Positions 40,660 to 52,700 of a stretch of 64,000 nucleotides of DNA are shown here, piece by piece; within the stretch, counting starts at the first letter, position 1, and every line of letters starts with the position of its first letter. The position numbers and the translations under genes are program-made. The DNA comes from Phoebastria nigripes (Eukaryota > Chordata > Aves > Procellariiformes > Diomedeidae): NCBI GenBank assembly GCA_035582835.1, contig JAYKAV010002662.1, forward strand, positions 584,863-648,862, read 5' to 3'. A model generated the notes under the pieces. It did no database searches, had not been told where the DNA came from, and saw only the letters and a program-made list of their open reading frames with translations.

Positions 40660-40960
40660 TGTGAGGGTGGGCACCCCGGGCCCGGGCCCGGTGCCGCTAG
40701 ATGGCAGGCGGCCCCTCGCCGGCCGCCCGCTCCGCTCCCCGCAGCCCTGCTGCTCTTCCCGGCCCCGGCACGGGGCCTCCCAGCTTTCCAGCATTCCCGC
40801 TGGGTTCTTGGGAGGCGCAGCGTGGGCCAGAGTTTCCGTGCCGGGATGCTTTGCAAAACCGAGGGGCACCCGAGCCCAAGCAAAAAGGGTCTTTCGCAAT
40901 GCGGGGAGACGGCGACGACGGTCCTCCGAGGCTCCGACGCCTCCGGGCTGCCTTTCCCTG
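40660..40960. promoter_or_regulatory. Second CpG-rich cluster, possible promoter or island
   Basis: About 300 bases are dense in G+C and CpG, some 4 kb upstream of GARS1 exon 1. They include a 16-base perfect palindrome CCGGGCCCGGGCCCGG at 40676-40691. It might be an independent island or the start of a divergent transcript. No coding exon was recognised next to it. Confidence 0.3.
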
Positions 40961-41027
40961 AGACAAAATCCTCCCTTTTCCTTCCCTCCCGCCCCCGGTT
41001 TTGGTTTCTTTCTGTTTTTCTTTTCTG

Positions 41028-41041
41028 TTTTTTTTTTTTTT
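41028..41041 (+). repeat. T14 tract in pyrimidine-rich stretch
   Basis: A T14 run sits within a C/T-rich segment from about 40975 to 41056. It is low complexity. Confidence 0.85.
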
Positions 41042-42524
41042 CCCTCTCCCTCTCCAAAAGGCTGCCTGCTTTTCCCTAGCTCATTTCAAGCATCAAGGTA
41101 GCAAAATCAGACAGATGCATCCCTCCGAACACAAGCTGAGCCTCAGCAATGTGCATACAAGGTTCACGACGATTTCCCAGCACCAGGGGATTTTTAGGCT
41201 GGCAGTAAACTAAGCAGGGCCTGAGGCATGCACATAAATGGCTTAATCTGGCTTTCCTCTATAGGGCTGCATTTTTTTAGCCTCCAAAACAGGGTGGCTG
41301 CATCCAGCCTGCTTCTAGGATATAGCTCCCAGCTCCTGGTTTCCCCCAAGCTGTGTTTGGGGGCTGTCTGGGGAGAGAAATAGCTGGCCCCATCCAAACC
41401 CGTGGCACAGAGCATGCAAATAACCATGGGATAAATCTGTCCCCAAGCCCTGTTTTCATCTCTGGGCGTAAAGTTAGCTGCAACAACCATTTCTGCTCCT
41501 TTCGGTGCATCCCTCCTCCTATGAACTGTTCAAAGCGTGATGCTGCTCTGCCCCTGGGCCGCAGGATGCTGACTGCAGGGAAGGATGCTCTGGGGGTGCA
41601 TCTGCATTGTGGGGCTTCCACGTGCTTTACTTTTGTCACCCCCATTCTGGATACAAAGAATTGGGCTATCTGGTGGGGGGACAGACACACTGGATGTTAC
41701 TGAAACTCACCCCCTCCCAAGACAGGGCTTTTTTGAGACTGAAATAGGAAGTGCAAACCTCACCCTGAGCTTCCTCTAGGGTTTGGTTCTTCCTAGAGGT
41801 TTCTCCTTGCCGGAAATTTCTTTTCTGCACCCCTGGCCCTGATCCAGCCAAATGCTTAAGCACACGCTTAGCTTCAAACTGCCTAGCCCCCTGCACTCGC
41901 ACAAGTGCCTTCTTGGACGGGTCCCCTTGTCCCTTCTCGCCCTGGGAAAGTTCGCGCCCCTCCGTGCTCCTGCTGTGAGCTGATGGATCTCCCCCTCTTG
42001 CTGCCGGCGGCAGCAGGCAGGAGTATCAACTTGCTTTGCTGCGCATCAGCCACAAAACTAGCCCCGTACCTATGCAGGAGAGAGTTATCAAATCTACAGC
42101 ATATGCCGTGAGGGCATGTGAATGCTGCACGTGAAGATCTGGGGTCCCCGAGCATGAGCACCTGCAGCCCTGAGAGCTAAGGGCTGCAGCTCAGCCCATC
42201 CTCATCCTCTCCACTCTTCTCACCAGGAGATGGTCAGGTAATGCTTAAATTGCCGATAGCACCTGTGAATATTTGATACTGGCTGAGATGGCCAAGCAAA
42301 ATCCCAGTTGCCGTCACCTTCAGGGACTCCAAGACTTGCCCCCATGTCAATGATGTGCCCCAACACCCGTTCTCCAGGGACTGGGACCACCAGTTCATTT
42401 TGGCACAGGCCACTAAAAAAGTCTGATCCATTTGGTCACGCCCACCCGACAGCTTGGACCCAGGCAGTGTCCCAGGTTTGGCTGTGCAAGAGCTCTGATA
42501 GAAATTCAGGTTGGTTTCCCAACC

Positions 42525-42730
42525 CTTCCTCTGCTGTGAATTTAAATTCTATAAACCCTAATGCAGGGAATTGAAATGCATATTGATTAAGGGACTTTTA
42601 TGGATGCCTTGCAGAGCATATTAAAAATAATTTAAAACTTGCATTCCAGTATTAATGACTCTTGTCTCCGGCACTTTGCAGTGATTCAGTCTTGACTTTT
42701 AATTGAAATGCTTTAGTTAAGACAAATTCC
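42525..42730. other. Candidate conserved non-coding element
   Basis: This AT-rich unique block has ATGCATATTGATTAAGG (an octamer-like core next to a homeodomain-like core), AATTTAAATT and AGTATTAATGACT. It stands out from the surrounding GC-richer sequence. The call rests on texture only. Confidence 0.25.
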
Positions 42731-45496
42731 TTCAGCCAGAGAAGATGAGGTACCCCTTCAGGTGTGTGCTGCGGAGGGGCTTTTGACCTCAAGGTTCCCA
42801 AATTGCAAAGCGGCTGTGCCACTCCTGGAGAGGATCTTCTGTCCTTCAAGTGGGTGCATGTGGGTTGTCCTCCGAGGAGCCATTTCTCTGGACTTCCCCT
42901 CCGGGCACCGCCGCTTTGAGCATGGGGGGCTGCAGAACAAGCGTTTTGCTGCTCCGGCGCTCAGGGCAATCACAGGGGAAAGATTAATAACCTCCCTCAA
43001 CAACCAGTAACTGCACCCACGTGCAGCACCCAGAAAACAGTGGTACCTCACTGCTGGTGATGCTCTTAGGTCTCACTTCCGACAGCACCGGTGTATATAC
43101 ATGAGCTGAACAAATCTGAGCCAATTATTGCTGTCACCAGGTTGAACACCCCATGCCCCCTTAGTCATGTTTTCTTCTGCCTCTACATCTGATCCCATCT
43201 GAGGTGGCTTTTTCCTAGCCTTGAAGCTCAGGTCTAAAAGGGCACCTTGGTTTGAAAACATCCCCCGGAGAGAATGTGGTATTTTGTAGAAGGAGCAGCA
43301 AGAGATGTCACCTTGGGGCTGCCAGGATGAATACAGCCCAGCTTGGTGGAGACAGCAGGTTATTTAATATTTGCTGGCTCCATGGTGGCCAACATAGGAG
43401 ACAGGGGTCTGCGTTGTGGTTTGTTGTAGAAGACCAAGATCTTGCATGTTATGGAGACTTTCTTCAGTCTTATCCTCCTGCTCCATGACTGGAGCCTTCA
43501 ATATGGCATGGGAGGGGGTTTGTCTTTGTATTCCCTTTGCCTCCAAGGAGAGATGAGCCCACAATAAGTGCAAGGCCCCAGATGGGTGGTGTGATGTTGG
43601 ATCCAGTGCTCAGCCCACCTGGGGCCAATGCCTACATGGAAAGCTTGAGTCCTAGCAGTCCTCACTCTCACTTCTATGAACAGAGAGACAACTGCATTTG
43701 TGAATCCGCCTCCGCTCCTGAGCTCTTAAAGGAAATCAGTGTTTTCCATCCAGTCTCTGGTGGGACAGGATACTGAACGGCAATCAGTGCCTTCACCTCC
43801 ATGCATGGGTCCAGAGCCTGGGGGCGGAACCCTGAGACCAAAGGGATTTCCAGGCCGTGTGGCGTCAGCGGAGGATAAGAGAGTTCCCCCATGCATCAGA
43901 GGGGACCTCTGACCGTGAGAGCTAGAGATTAGTGACTGGCCACGACCTATTACAGTTCTGGCCTAAAAAAAACCTTACTCCATCCATTGATTGCATACTA
44001 AATGATCATTTGATTTTTTATGACTACACGTAAAACATGAACCAGCTGGGATGCGAAGTGCTTCTCTCCACCACGACTGGCTTTCTTATAAGTCTCATCA
44101 AAGCCACCAGCCACCGGACACTTCCCCAGGGACTGAATTGTCCGTCCAGACCATCACATGTGCAGTACAGCAGCGCTTCGTATGTACATCCTGAGAGGAG
44201 TCACAACCACCAGCGCAATTCAGGTGGTGAATAACCATTACCCCATAGAAGGATATAAAGAGAAAACATTTTGCCAGATGCTGCAATTTTTTTTCCTTAA
44301 ATATTCATTTTGTTCCTTCTCTGTTTTTAGCTTCTTGGTGACTTCCTTGTCCCACCCATCATGATGAAAGCCCCTCATCTTGTCAACCCAAAAATCAATT
44401 TCTTGACAACAGCTGGGATGAGCCCCCACCTTCACTGTCCTGCTTCTCGCAGGGACTCTCCTGAGGCGATGCAAACCCTTTGCTCCCTAAATGGACCCAA
44501 CCTGATCTAGCAGAGAAGCTCCTGTGGGGCAGCAGGGAACCCCTAAATTTGAAGATAAGCTCCAAATCTATTTAGGCTGAATCTGCTAGAAATAAGCACT
44601 GGTTTCATTTCATATCCAAAGAGGGTCCATGGCTCCTTTCCTCCCAGGTGGTAAAAATACTGCTCCATATCTGATTGTGCCATTGTGGCATTTTACAGGG
44701 CAATTGAGTCAGGCTGTGTTTCCAAGTCTTTTTATTGTTGTTGTTGATTTTACCTTGTGAGTCACACAGTAATGGGCCTGACTTTCTGGGTCAAACGCTT
44801 GGCTGGAAACCATGGGGTTCATCAGACAGCAAAGCAAATGTTTGCCCATGTGATGTCAAGGAGTTAAAAATCATGAGCTAAATCTCCAAACCCCAAGCTG
44901 AGGCATCCTCCAGACCCAATGTCCTCATATTTGCCTAATTGTCTCAGATTTTTAACCAACAGTAAGAGCTATAAACTCCAAGGGTAGGCAAGAGTGCATT
45001 CACATATGTCTTGACTATCTTAAGGAGTGTGTGCGGTGCTGTAGTTTGGGTGTACGAAGAGGACCTTGCCAAAGACTGCCCAGACTTTCCAAATTGCTGT
45101 GCTTTGTGCACATGGGTAGATCTGAACGCAGCCCTCNTGAAAGAGCCCATCAAATAACTAAACACATCCTAAGCTCTTCTCCTCCCCAGGCTCCCCAGGC
45201 TCCAGTGCTTGCAGATGACAATAGCATTACTGCAGGGCTTCCAGCGGGCAGTAAGTTATGATTAAAAATGGTGGTTATTTATAATAAATGGAGCATTCAG
45301 ATGGAAAAGTCTGAGTTACTCCTCTAATCGTGCCCTAGGGTGGTTGTGTGCTTGGGGACACCCTCCCCGTCATTATTGTACCACAGCACTATACATCATC
45401 TTCTGAAGTGATTTTGAAGTTAAGTGACTTCAGTTTGCTTTTGCTTTGGAGTCAAGGAGTTTTGTTGTTCAAGGAGAAAGCCATACTCTGGCCTCT

Positions 45497-45540
45497 TTTC
45501 TCTTTCTTTCTTTTTTTTCTTTTTTTTTTTTTTTATTTAA
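45497..45540 (+). repeat. Pyrimidine-rich low-complexity tract
   Basis: A TTTC/CTTT mixture runs into T14 and TTTTATTTAA. It is a simple low-complexity tract. Confidence 0.85.
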
Positions 45541-48500
45541 GGTAACATTTGGCGTATTGAAGCAAATGAGAGTGCTGGTGGTAACCTTTGCAGAGATGGT
45601 ACACGGTACGTCCCGGCAGCCAGTGCCCTCATGCCTCTCCCATCTCAGAAACATACACCCACAGGCCAGGATGCTGCTTTCCTTCTCCTTCAGGTGTTCA
45701 GCAGCAGAAAGTGGTAGGTGGGATGGAAATGTCCTGCAGGCAAAGGACCAGCTGGAGGTTGCCATGCCTAAAGCTGAAGAACAGCCACGCAACAACACGT
45801 GATGTTTTCATCCTAGTGATTCTGAGATTTTTTTCTTAAAGTCTGGTGAAAGTTTCCTGAGTGGAGATACAGCTGCATTGCTAAATTCGTATGCTTCTTC
45901 AAAACTGAGACCTACACGCAGATTCATGTTTGCTGAAGGATCTCACCTTCCTAATGACCCACGTGAAAGTACTCAACCCAGACACTCCTCACCACTTAGG
46001 GCAATTCAGAAGCCAGAAGTGAAGTGTTGTAGCTTGAACTCATCTTTAATTATCTGGAGTTTGTTCACACTAAAATCAAACAATCAGAGTGAAATGTCCT
46101 ACCAGCATAGCCCATAATTCATGACTGTTTCATGATTTCTCCTAGGCTACAGTGACATCAGTAAATAACAAAAGACTGGATCCTGTCAAAGAAATCAAGG
46201 AGGAGATATCAGAGGTATTAGGCAAATGCTCTCCAAGGGACATGAAAACTATAGCAGCCTGCCATCACCCTGCAAGAAAAATAGAGTGAAAGCACATGAG
46301 ATTTAACTCATCAAAAATGTGAGTTTAATGCATATTGGTGTTTATAAATTGTAGCATCTGGAGTTTCCAATGAGTGTGACCACATCCTCCTTGAATTCAG
46401 CAAGCCTTTAAAAGTGAACCACAAAGGAAACACAGAACTGATTTATTTAGGGAGAAAGAAAAGCTTTTGTTTTNTGTTATTTTACAGAATGCCACTCTGA
46501 CACAACCTTGCTTCTTCTGGGACCTGTGCTATGTAAGCAGATCCTTGTTGTCCCAAAGGACATACCCCAGTCTCCCATCTTCAAGACACATTCCACTCTC
46601 CTGCCTTGAAGACAAGGTAATAATATTTTCCTGACCTACCAGAACAGAGAGGAAAAATTAATAAATGTTTGTGTTATTGTACTGCTAGAGCATCTGAATA
46701 GCCTGGCAGAATAAGGAAACCAGATCTCACCTGCTCTTCTCTCTTCAAGCTAGTGACAGACCACATCGGGGTATCTTCTTTGATTTTCCATCTCTCAGCC
46801 TCCAACAGCACCTGTCAGCAGCCCATCTGTTGGAGAGAAAACCCATTTGGCTCTGCTCTGTAGTTATTTAAGGAAAGGGACCACAAATGCTTACATCATT
46901 CAGGTGTCTGAGTCCTGTGGGAAACCATCAGGTTTTGATTCTTAACTCACACCATAGACAGGTAAGTCACTGAGACCAAACTTGAGCATTACCTGGTGGT
47001 ACAAAGCTGGTGGGATATGTGTTCCCATGGTCCCGTGGCCATGCTTTTTTGCCAAATCCGGAGCACATGATGAAGTGTTCTTGGTGACTGGCAGTCTGTC
47101 CATCCTACCAGCCATCACAGCCAGCACTGCCACCTTCCTCGGCACACCAGGACATGTGGGTGCTCTTGCATGGTGGAGAGGTTTGTGGAGGGCATTGCTT
47201 TGAGGATAAGGTGATGTTTCTGAGCCACTGCCTTAGCAAAAGCCTCAGAAAAAGCAAGGAGACAGGATGCCATTGCATTGCCAGGGCATGGCACGGCACC
47301 ATTTCCACAACTCCATTTCCCAGATGCCATCTTCAGCAGTGCCATATAGGAACAGTGACCTTAGAAGCGGCCTTTCCCCGGAAGACAGGGTAGTGGAGAT
47401 AAACGGCGAGTCTTTGTGCTGGGGGTGGCTGTCATGAACAGCAGATGGTGCAAGAGGAAGCAGAGCAGGCAGGATCAGCCAGCATTTTTCCTAGATGATG
47501 ACGAATCAAAGCCAGCAAGCTGCTGGCTCCTGCCTTNCATCGTGTCCAGTCCAGGAGACCAGAGAGGACTGGTGGCAGAGGGTTGGGCTGCGAATGTGGG
47601 AAGATGTCTGGAGGAGGGAGAGCCTTGAAAGCAGGAAAGTGAAGCTCAGGGAGACGTGCTGAACTCACTCTAGACTGGGTGGGGCAGAAGACCAAAACAT
47701 GAATCAGCTACTGTGCACTGAAACGAGGCTAGTCTTGGTCATTTGGAGTTGGCTGCCACTGACTCGCCTCATGGCCAGTCAGCTGGCCAGGATATGCCTG
47801 GCAAAGAGCCTGCTGACATTGATTAAATCACCATGCTGTTGCTGCCTGAAACCCTTCCTATACCCCTTTCTGGAGTGGCTTGTGCAGCAGTACACTAGCA
47901 CCCTTGAGCATCTCCCAGATGTCTTCTCATTTCTCCTGGGTAGCTGTAGGACAGCAATGGAGCGTGCACTTGTTTAGCGTAAAGGAAGACTGCTTCTGTA
48001 CTGTGATCTTTTCTGTTTTGCCCTGCAGGATGTAAGAGCAAGAAGGAATGGAGGAATGAACCATAGCTGAGGAGAATCAAAACCACCAAGGGCTTCTGTG
48101 GCTCTCTCACTGCTCCATGGGAACCAGGAAGGATGAATCATGAGGCATGACAATCTGCTTGCTCATGAGACTGTGGGATACCTGATGCCACTGAATAAAG
48201 CGATGTTCCAGGGAATCCCTGGCCATACTCTGGAGCAATACATCTAGCCTAACATAGTGGTCAAGAGACCTCTCTGTGGTAGGGACAGGGCACCCCACTG
48301 GTGCCAGCATATCTGCAGTGTCCTTGGCCTTCAGACAGATCAGCCATGACTATATGCCCCTCCAAGTCTCTAGGTCTACCCTGGAGGACATGGGTAGAAG
48401 TGGAGCAGCAGCCCCATGTTCCTAGCCTGCACCAGTGACCAGTAGAGAGGTGGCCAGGAGGGACAGCTAACTGGATCCAAGCAAGCCAGGTAGCTCTGCC

Positions 48501-49628
48501 TGGCTCCTAATGGGAACCTGGAGAACATCAAGGAACAAGATCTCCCTGCAAGTCCTATCCTATTGCTCCACGGGGGCTGGCCTGGGCCTCTCGCTCAGAC
48601 TTACCAGCTCTACCTCATTTTCCTTTGTGTAGGTGAGTTGAGTTGCTCAAGAGTCCAAGTGTGTGGGATGCTCTTCCAGTGAGTTTCATAGGAAGGAGCA
48701 CAGGCAAGGGCAGTCCTGTCCTGAATCTGAGCAGAGAGCTTTTATCATGGCTGGTGGTTACAAAAAGTGGGGGAAATATGGCAGTAGGTCAGGAAAGGTT
48801 GGGTGAGTATCCAGCAGAAAAGGGCAAACCCAAGCCAGTTTGCAGGCAATGAGAGCTATCTAGAGATTTGGAGTACAGAGAGCAGAAAGATAGGTGGAGG
48901 GCTTGGGGGAGATGAGTCTGGGCTAGCTGCAGAGTGTCCCAGCAGGGAGGTTAGCAGAGCAGCAGAGAGATCTTGTGGTCACAGATCTTTCAAATCATAG
49001 AAAGTCTTTCCAAACAATACAACAGAGTCACTTTATGTCAGGTTAAAGATCTGGTTCTTGTGGCCTTAGTGTGTAGAGCTGGCCCTAAAACTCAAATTAC
49101 TGCCCTGCCTGACGATGATGGCTTTAGGTGCTTTGAAAATCTCACGTATATTCTACAGCATAATTGGTCTAAAATACGTTTTCCTCGTTCTTCTGGTGCC
49201 AGCGTCAGAGTCAGACCTCCTAGGTTTTGTAACCTGCTTGTTTACACTGCTTCAAGCGAGATCAGAGTCAGGCCCCTGGATGTGGTGGTGCCTTTCACTG
49301 CATTCTTCCTTTAGTCTTTTTTTCTGTCTTTTCCGCCCCATCCCTGACAGGGGAAGCACTGTTCTTTCCGTGCTCCTTGTTTCTGTTTGAAGCAGTCATA
49401 GAAAAAGTGACAATTAGGAAATAAAGAACCTACAGTATCTGCTTTGGCAGGGACAGCACATCCCACTGCTGAGCAGCGCTGAGTCAAACCAGCGACTGCC
49501 TGCCTGGGTCAGACNGAGATATTACTGCCTTATATTCTTGGATCTGCCCGAGATAGCATGGTGCACTGCCACACTGCAGAATGAGTAATAATCCAACGTT
49601 GAAGTCGAGCAATATGCATTTATAGTAG

Positions 49629-49708
49629 TCCTGCGAGGAGCAGGGAGTTGGACTCAATGATCCTTATGGGTGGCCTCCAACTTGAGATATTCTATGATTC
49701 TATGATTT
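49629..49708 (+). mobile_element. CR1 LINE 3'-end fragment
   Basis: About 80 bases match the very 3' end of a CR1 retrotransposon. They include GGACTCAATGATCCTTATGG followed by two copies of the TTCTATGATT-type terminal repeat. It is strongly 5'-truncated, as most avian CR1 copies are, and carries no coding part. Confidence 0.85.
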
Positions 49709-52700
49709 CAGGACGCTCAATTGCAGTTCGGAAAATAATGCTGATTAGAAGCAAATGGCAAGGCCAGACAACTTATTATTTGGGAGATCAAGTAACCAGC
49801 TGGGGCAGGGTAACAGATATAAACTTTGGCCTTCCCAGATTATTGTTCTCCGCCAAAATGATTAAAGGTTGCTAAGCAGTGTCAGTGTATTTCTCCCAAA
49901 TTGAAGGAGCATAACAAAAGCGAATGAGTTCACTGCAGTTGAACTGAACTTATGTCAAGCGTAAATATATATAATCATTGCTAATGATGATTTCTGTTCC
50001 TCAAAGCATGCCGGGCACCTGAAAGATTTAATGGAAACCAAGATCCTTTCTTCATGTCATTTATAGTGCGGAAGTCTTCTGGATCAGCCAAGGTGGACTT
50101 GTAAACCCCTCTCCAGGTCTTATCTGGCCCTGTAAGGCCAGGGCTGTTGCTAAATGCTGCCTCAAGCCCGCTTTTCCTTCCCCTCCAAATCCAGGGAAAA
50201 TGAAACCCGATCTCAGATGGTCCTTTGACTTCCTCCACCCCTAATGATAAAATAGAAAATCTTATCAAAGCACAACTTTATGAAAGGGAAGGCAGACAAA
50301 GAGAGTGGGAAGAAAGAAGATAACATCCTAAACCATGAAAAAAGCCTCATTTTCCCAAGGATCCTGCGTGATAGCCTCTTTCTCCTTACTTTTATGAGCC
50401 AGCAACCAGCCCCTTCCTGGCAACACATCACCTTCACATTTTGGTGGGACCTCCAGCCCCTTGCCCAGGAGAGGGTGCTGGGTCTGAAGGTCCCCTGGGA
50501 GCTCCTGTCCCTGCTGGTCACCTCTCTCATCTCCACAGGACACTCTCTGGTGCTTCCATAAGACCACAAGCCTAGAGAGAACCCAAAAAAAAAAATCTGT
50601 CACAAAAGGAGGAATTTCCCAAGGAGGCTCTTGGGACTATGGTAGAGTGACCAAAGGAGTCTGGGACTGCACATGGAGGTGACATGGCAAAATAGGGTTG
50701 TAGTAGATGACAGAGGGTCCAGGATAATGGACGAGGACCTGAAATTGTCCCCTGTCACCACTCGCAGGGACACAAAAAGGAGTCTGAGGTGCACAGCGGA
50801 AAACTATCAGTGGCACACGGACCATCAATGCTTGCTGGAGGTTCACCTGCCCGCTCCGGGTGAGGACCAGCTGGCAGTGGAGACGTTGAGTAACGCGGGG
50901 TTGGTGCGTGCTCCTCCGCTGCAGCCAGCTCCGTGCAGCTCATCTCTCCAGATTTCCTAGTATCTGTTCTCTTGTTCTGGGAAGAGGAGAGAGCTGCAAG
51001 AGGCCCATCTCACAGGGATGTTTAGAGAAAGGAAAGTCCATTGTGTGAAAGAATTTGGTATTTCAGGGTTTGTTTTCCTTCTGACACAGAACAAAACACC
51101 ACCATGTCAAAACCCTCTGTAAGGCAAAACAGAACAAAAAACCCCAAAAAAACAACAAACAGTGGCGTTCAGTTTGGACATGGTCTGTGGAAGTGTTTCT
51201 CTTTGCTTTTTGGCTTTTCGATCTCAGGATACCTACTACTGCAGCTATTTCAAGAAAAGGAAAAATAAAAAAAGGGAAAACAAAATCCACTCCAGAGAGC
51301 AGAGGAGGGGAGCCTTTCTCTGCGCCGGGGTCNGACACCGCCTCAGTGGGTTTTCTGTGCGGTGGCACCGGGATCAAAGCAGCTCCCCTCTTTCTCCCCT
51401 AGGTGGGAAGCAGAGCTGCAAAGGAGCCTCCCAGTCTTAAGCGGGAAACCCAGGGAATGGGCAGCGCAGAGACTCTGCAAGACATCAGCAGACTTATTTT
51501 GCACCAGCTTTCCTCGAGCAGGACTCCTGCAAAGCAGTCAAGAAAATTTAGAACGGTTGGACGTAAGGGTTGGCTCTCAGCAACGAAACTGGGGGAAAGT
51601 CACTGATCTGTGTGGTGCTTTGGGTCAGACCCTGTGCATGTCCTTCACGTCAAGAGCTCCCAGCCCAGCTTTCCCAGCCTCCCTGATGGCCCTGGATGGG
51701 CTCGAGTCTCTCCTCATGCTTTCAGCCCCTGGGATGGTGATATTTTGTGGGTACTGGTGCTTGGATTAGTTTCTCCCATGGGGCAATCCAGGGTGCCGAT
51801 GCCTTCAGCGGCAGCAGAGAGCAGCTCACCACCACCTCTCTCCGCGAGCGTTTTCCGAGTGCTTGGCATGGCGCCCGGCCGCCTTTCACTGCTGCCTTTT
51901 CATTCGCGTTAATTCACTGCGTTTCCTTTCTTGCTCCTTGCGAGGAACAGAGGGAGAGCTTGTTCCAGCAGACGGGCCCCATCCGCTCCACCCGGCTCTG
52001 CTGGAGCAAGGGCTGGAAAAGAGGGATGGAGGCGAAGGGGTATCTCCCACCCCTCCGGGGCCCCGCGTGCCGCCTGCGTACTGCTTCCCAGCAAATACGG
52101 TAAGCGTTCAGCCTAAAAATGTAAGTCTGATCTCATGACACAGGGTGGCCCTGCATTCCTCACCTCTGACATAACCCGCTGGGAGTGTGCTCGGCAGAAA
52201 AACACAAACAAGATGTACTCGCGGGCTGGCGGCGGGGGCCAGGCGGCTGGCAGATGTGCTCCAGAGCCCCCACGCAGCCCCCCGGGTGCCGCAGCCCCGC
52301 TCCAGCACAGCGCATCCCCTCCCGGGGAGGGTGAAACCGCAGCCCTTGCTGCGAGGACAGAGCCGTCCATTGCCTCTTGCACCAGGCGATGCACGGGTGC
52401 GTGCCCCAGCCTCCCCCCCAGCCCCGCACCCCAGAAAGGGGGGTGGTGGGAAGGTAACTTGCTGTGGTTCAGTATTACCCAGGGAGGCAGCTGAGCTCCC
52501 CTGGGATTTTGCTTGGCAAACGCCTGAGGGCGTTTTTAAGGACCTGTGGTGCTTTTGCGGTTGGTTGTTGGTTGGTTTTTTTTGCCTTGTTTTTGTTTCT
52601 TTCTGCATCTGAGTCTCTCTGGGACAGGCTCTGCTCTGGGTCTGCCGTGGCCATGGCTGGTACAACTGCTCTGGCACCAGCCTCCCGTTCCTGTTAGCCC

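Larger units (their letters stand above)
37435..41100. other. GC-rich region upstream of GARS1, no gene recognised
   Basis: This is the divergent side of the GARS1 promoter. Many overlapping open frames occur because the sequence is GC-rich, but none shows a known protein. It contains an A20 run (37825-37844), an AT-rich block at 37930-38180, C- and G-runs near 40050 and 40400, and a CpG-rich cluster at 40660-40960. A divergent non-coding transcript is possible but not shown. Confidence 0.5.
41100..49628. other. Intergenic region, no gene recognised
   Basis: Open frames on both strands are short and unlike known proteins. There is a pyrimidine-rich stretch at 45490-45540 and scattered single N calls. 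A CNE-like AT-rich block lies at 42525-42730. I see nothing else I can name. Confidence 0.55.

Noticed and set aside
40009..41101. Plus-strand frames of 356 and 222 codons and a 193-codon minus-strand frame
   Set aside because: They overlap in several frames in GC-rich sequence containing C15 and G10 runs. They are low-complexity and resemble no known protein. Most likely chance openness.
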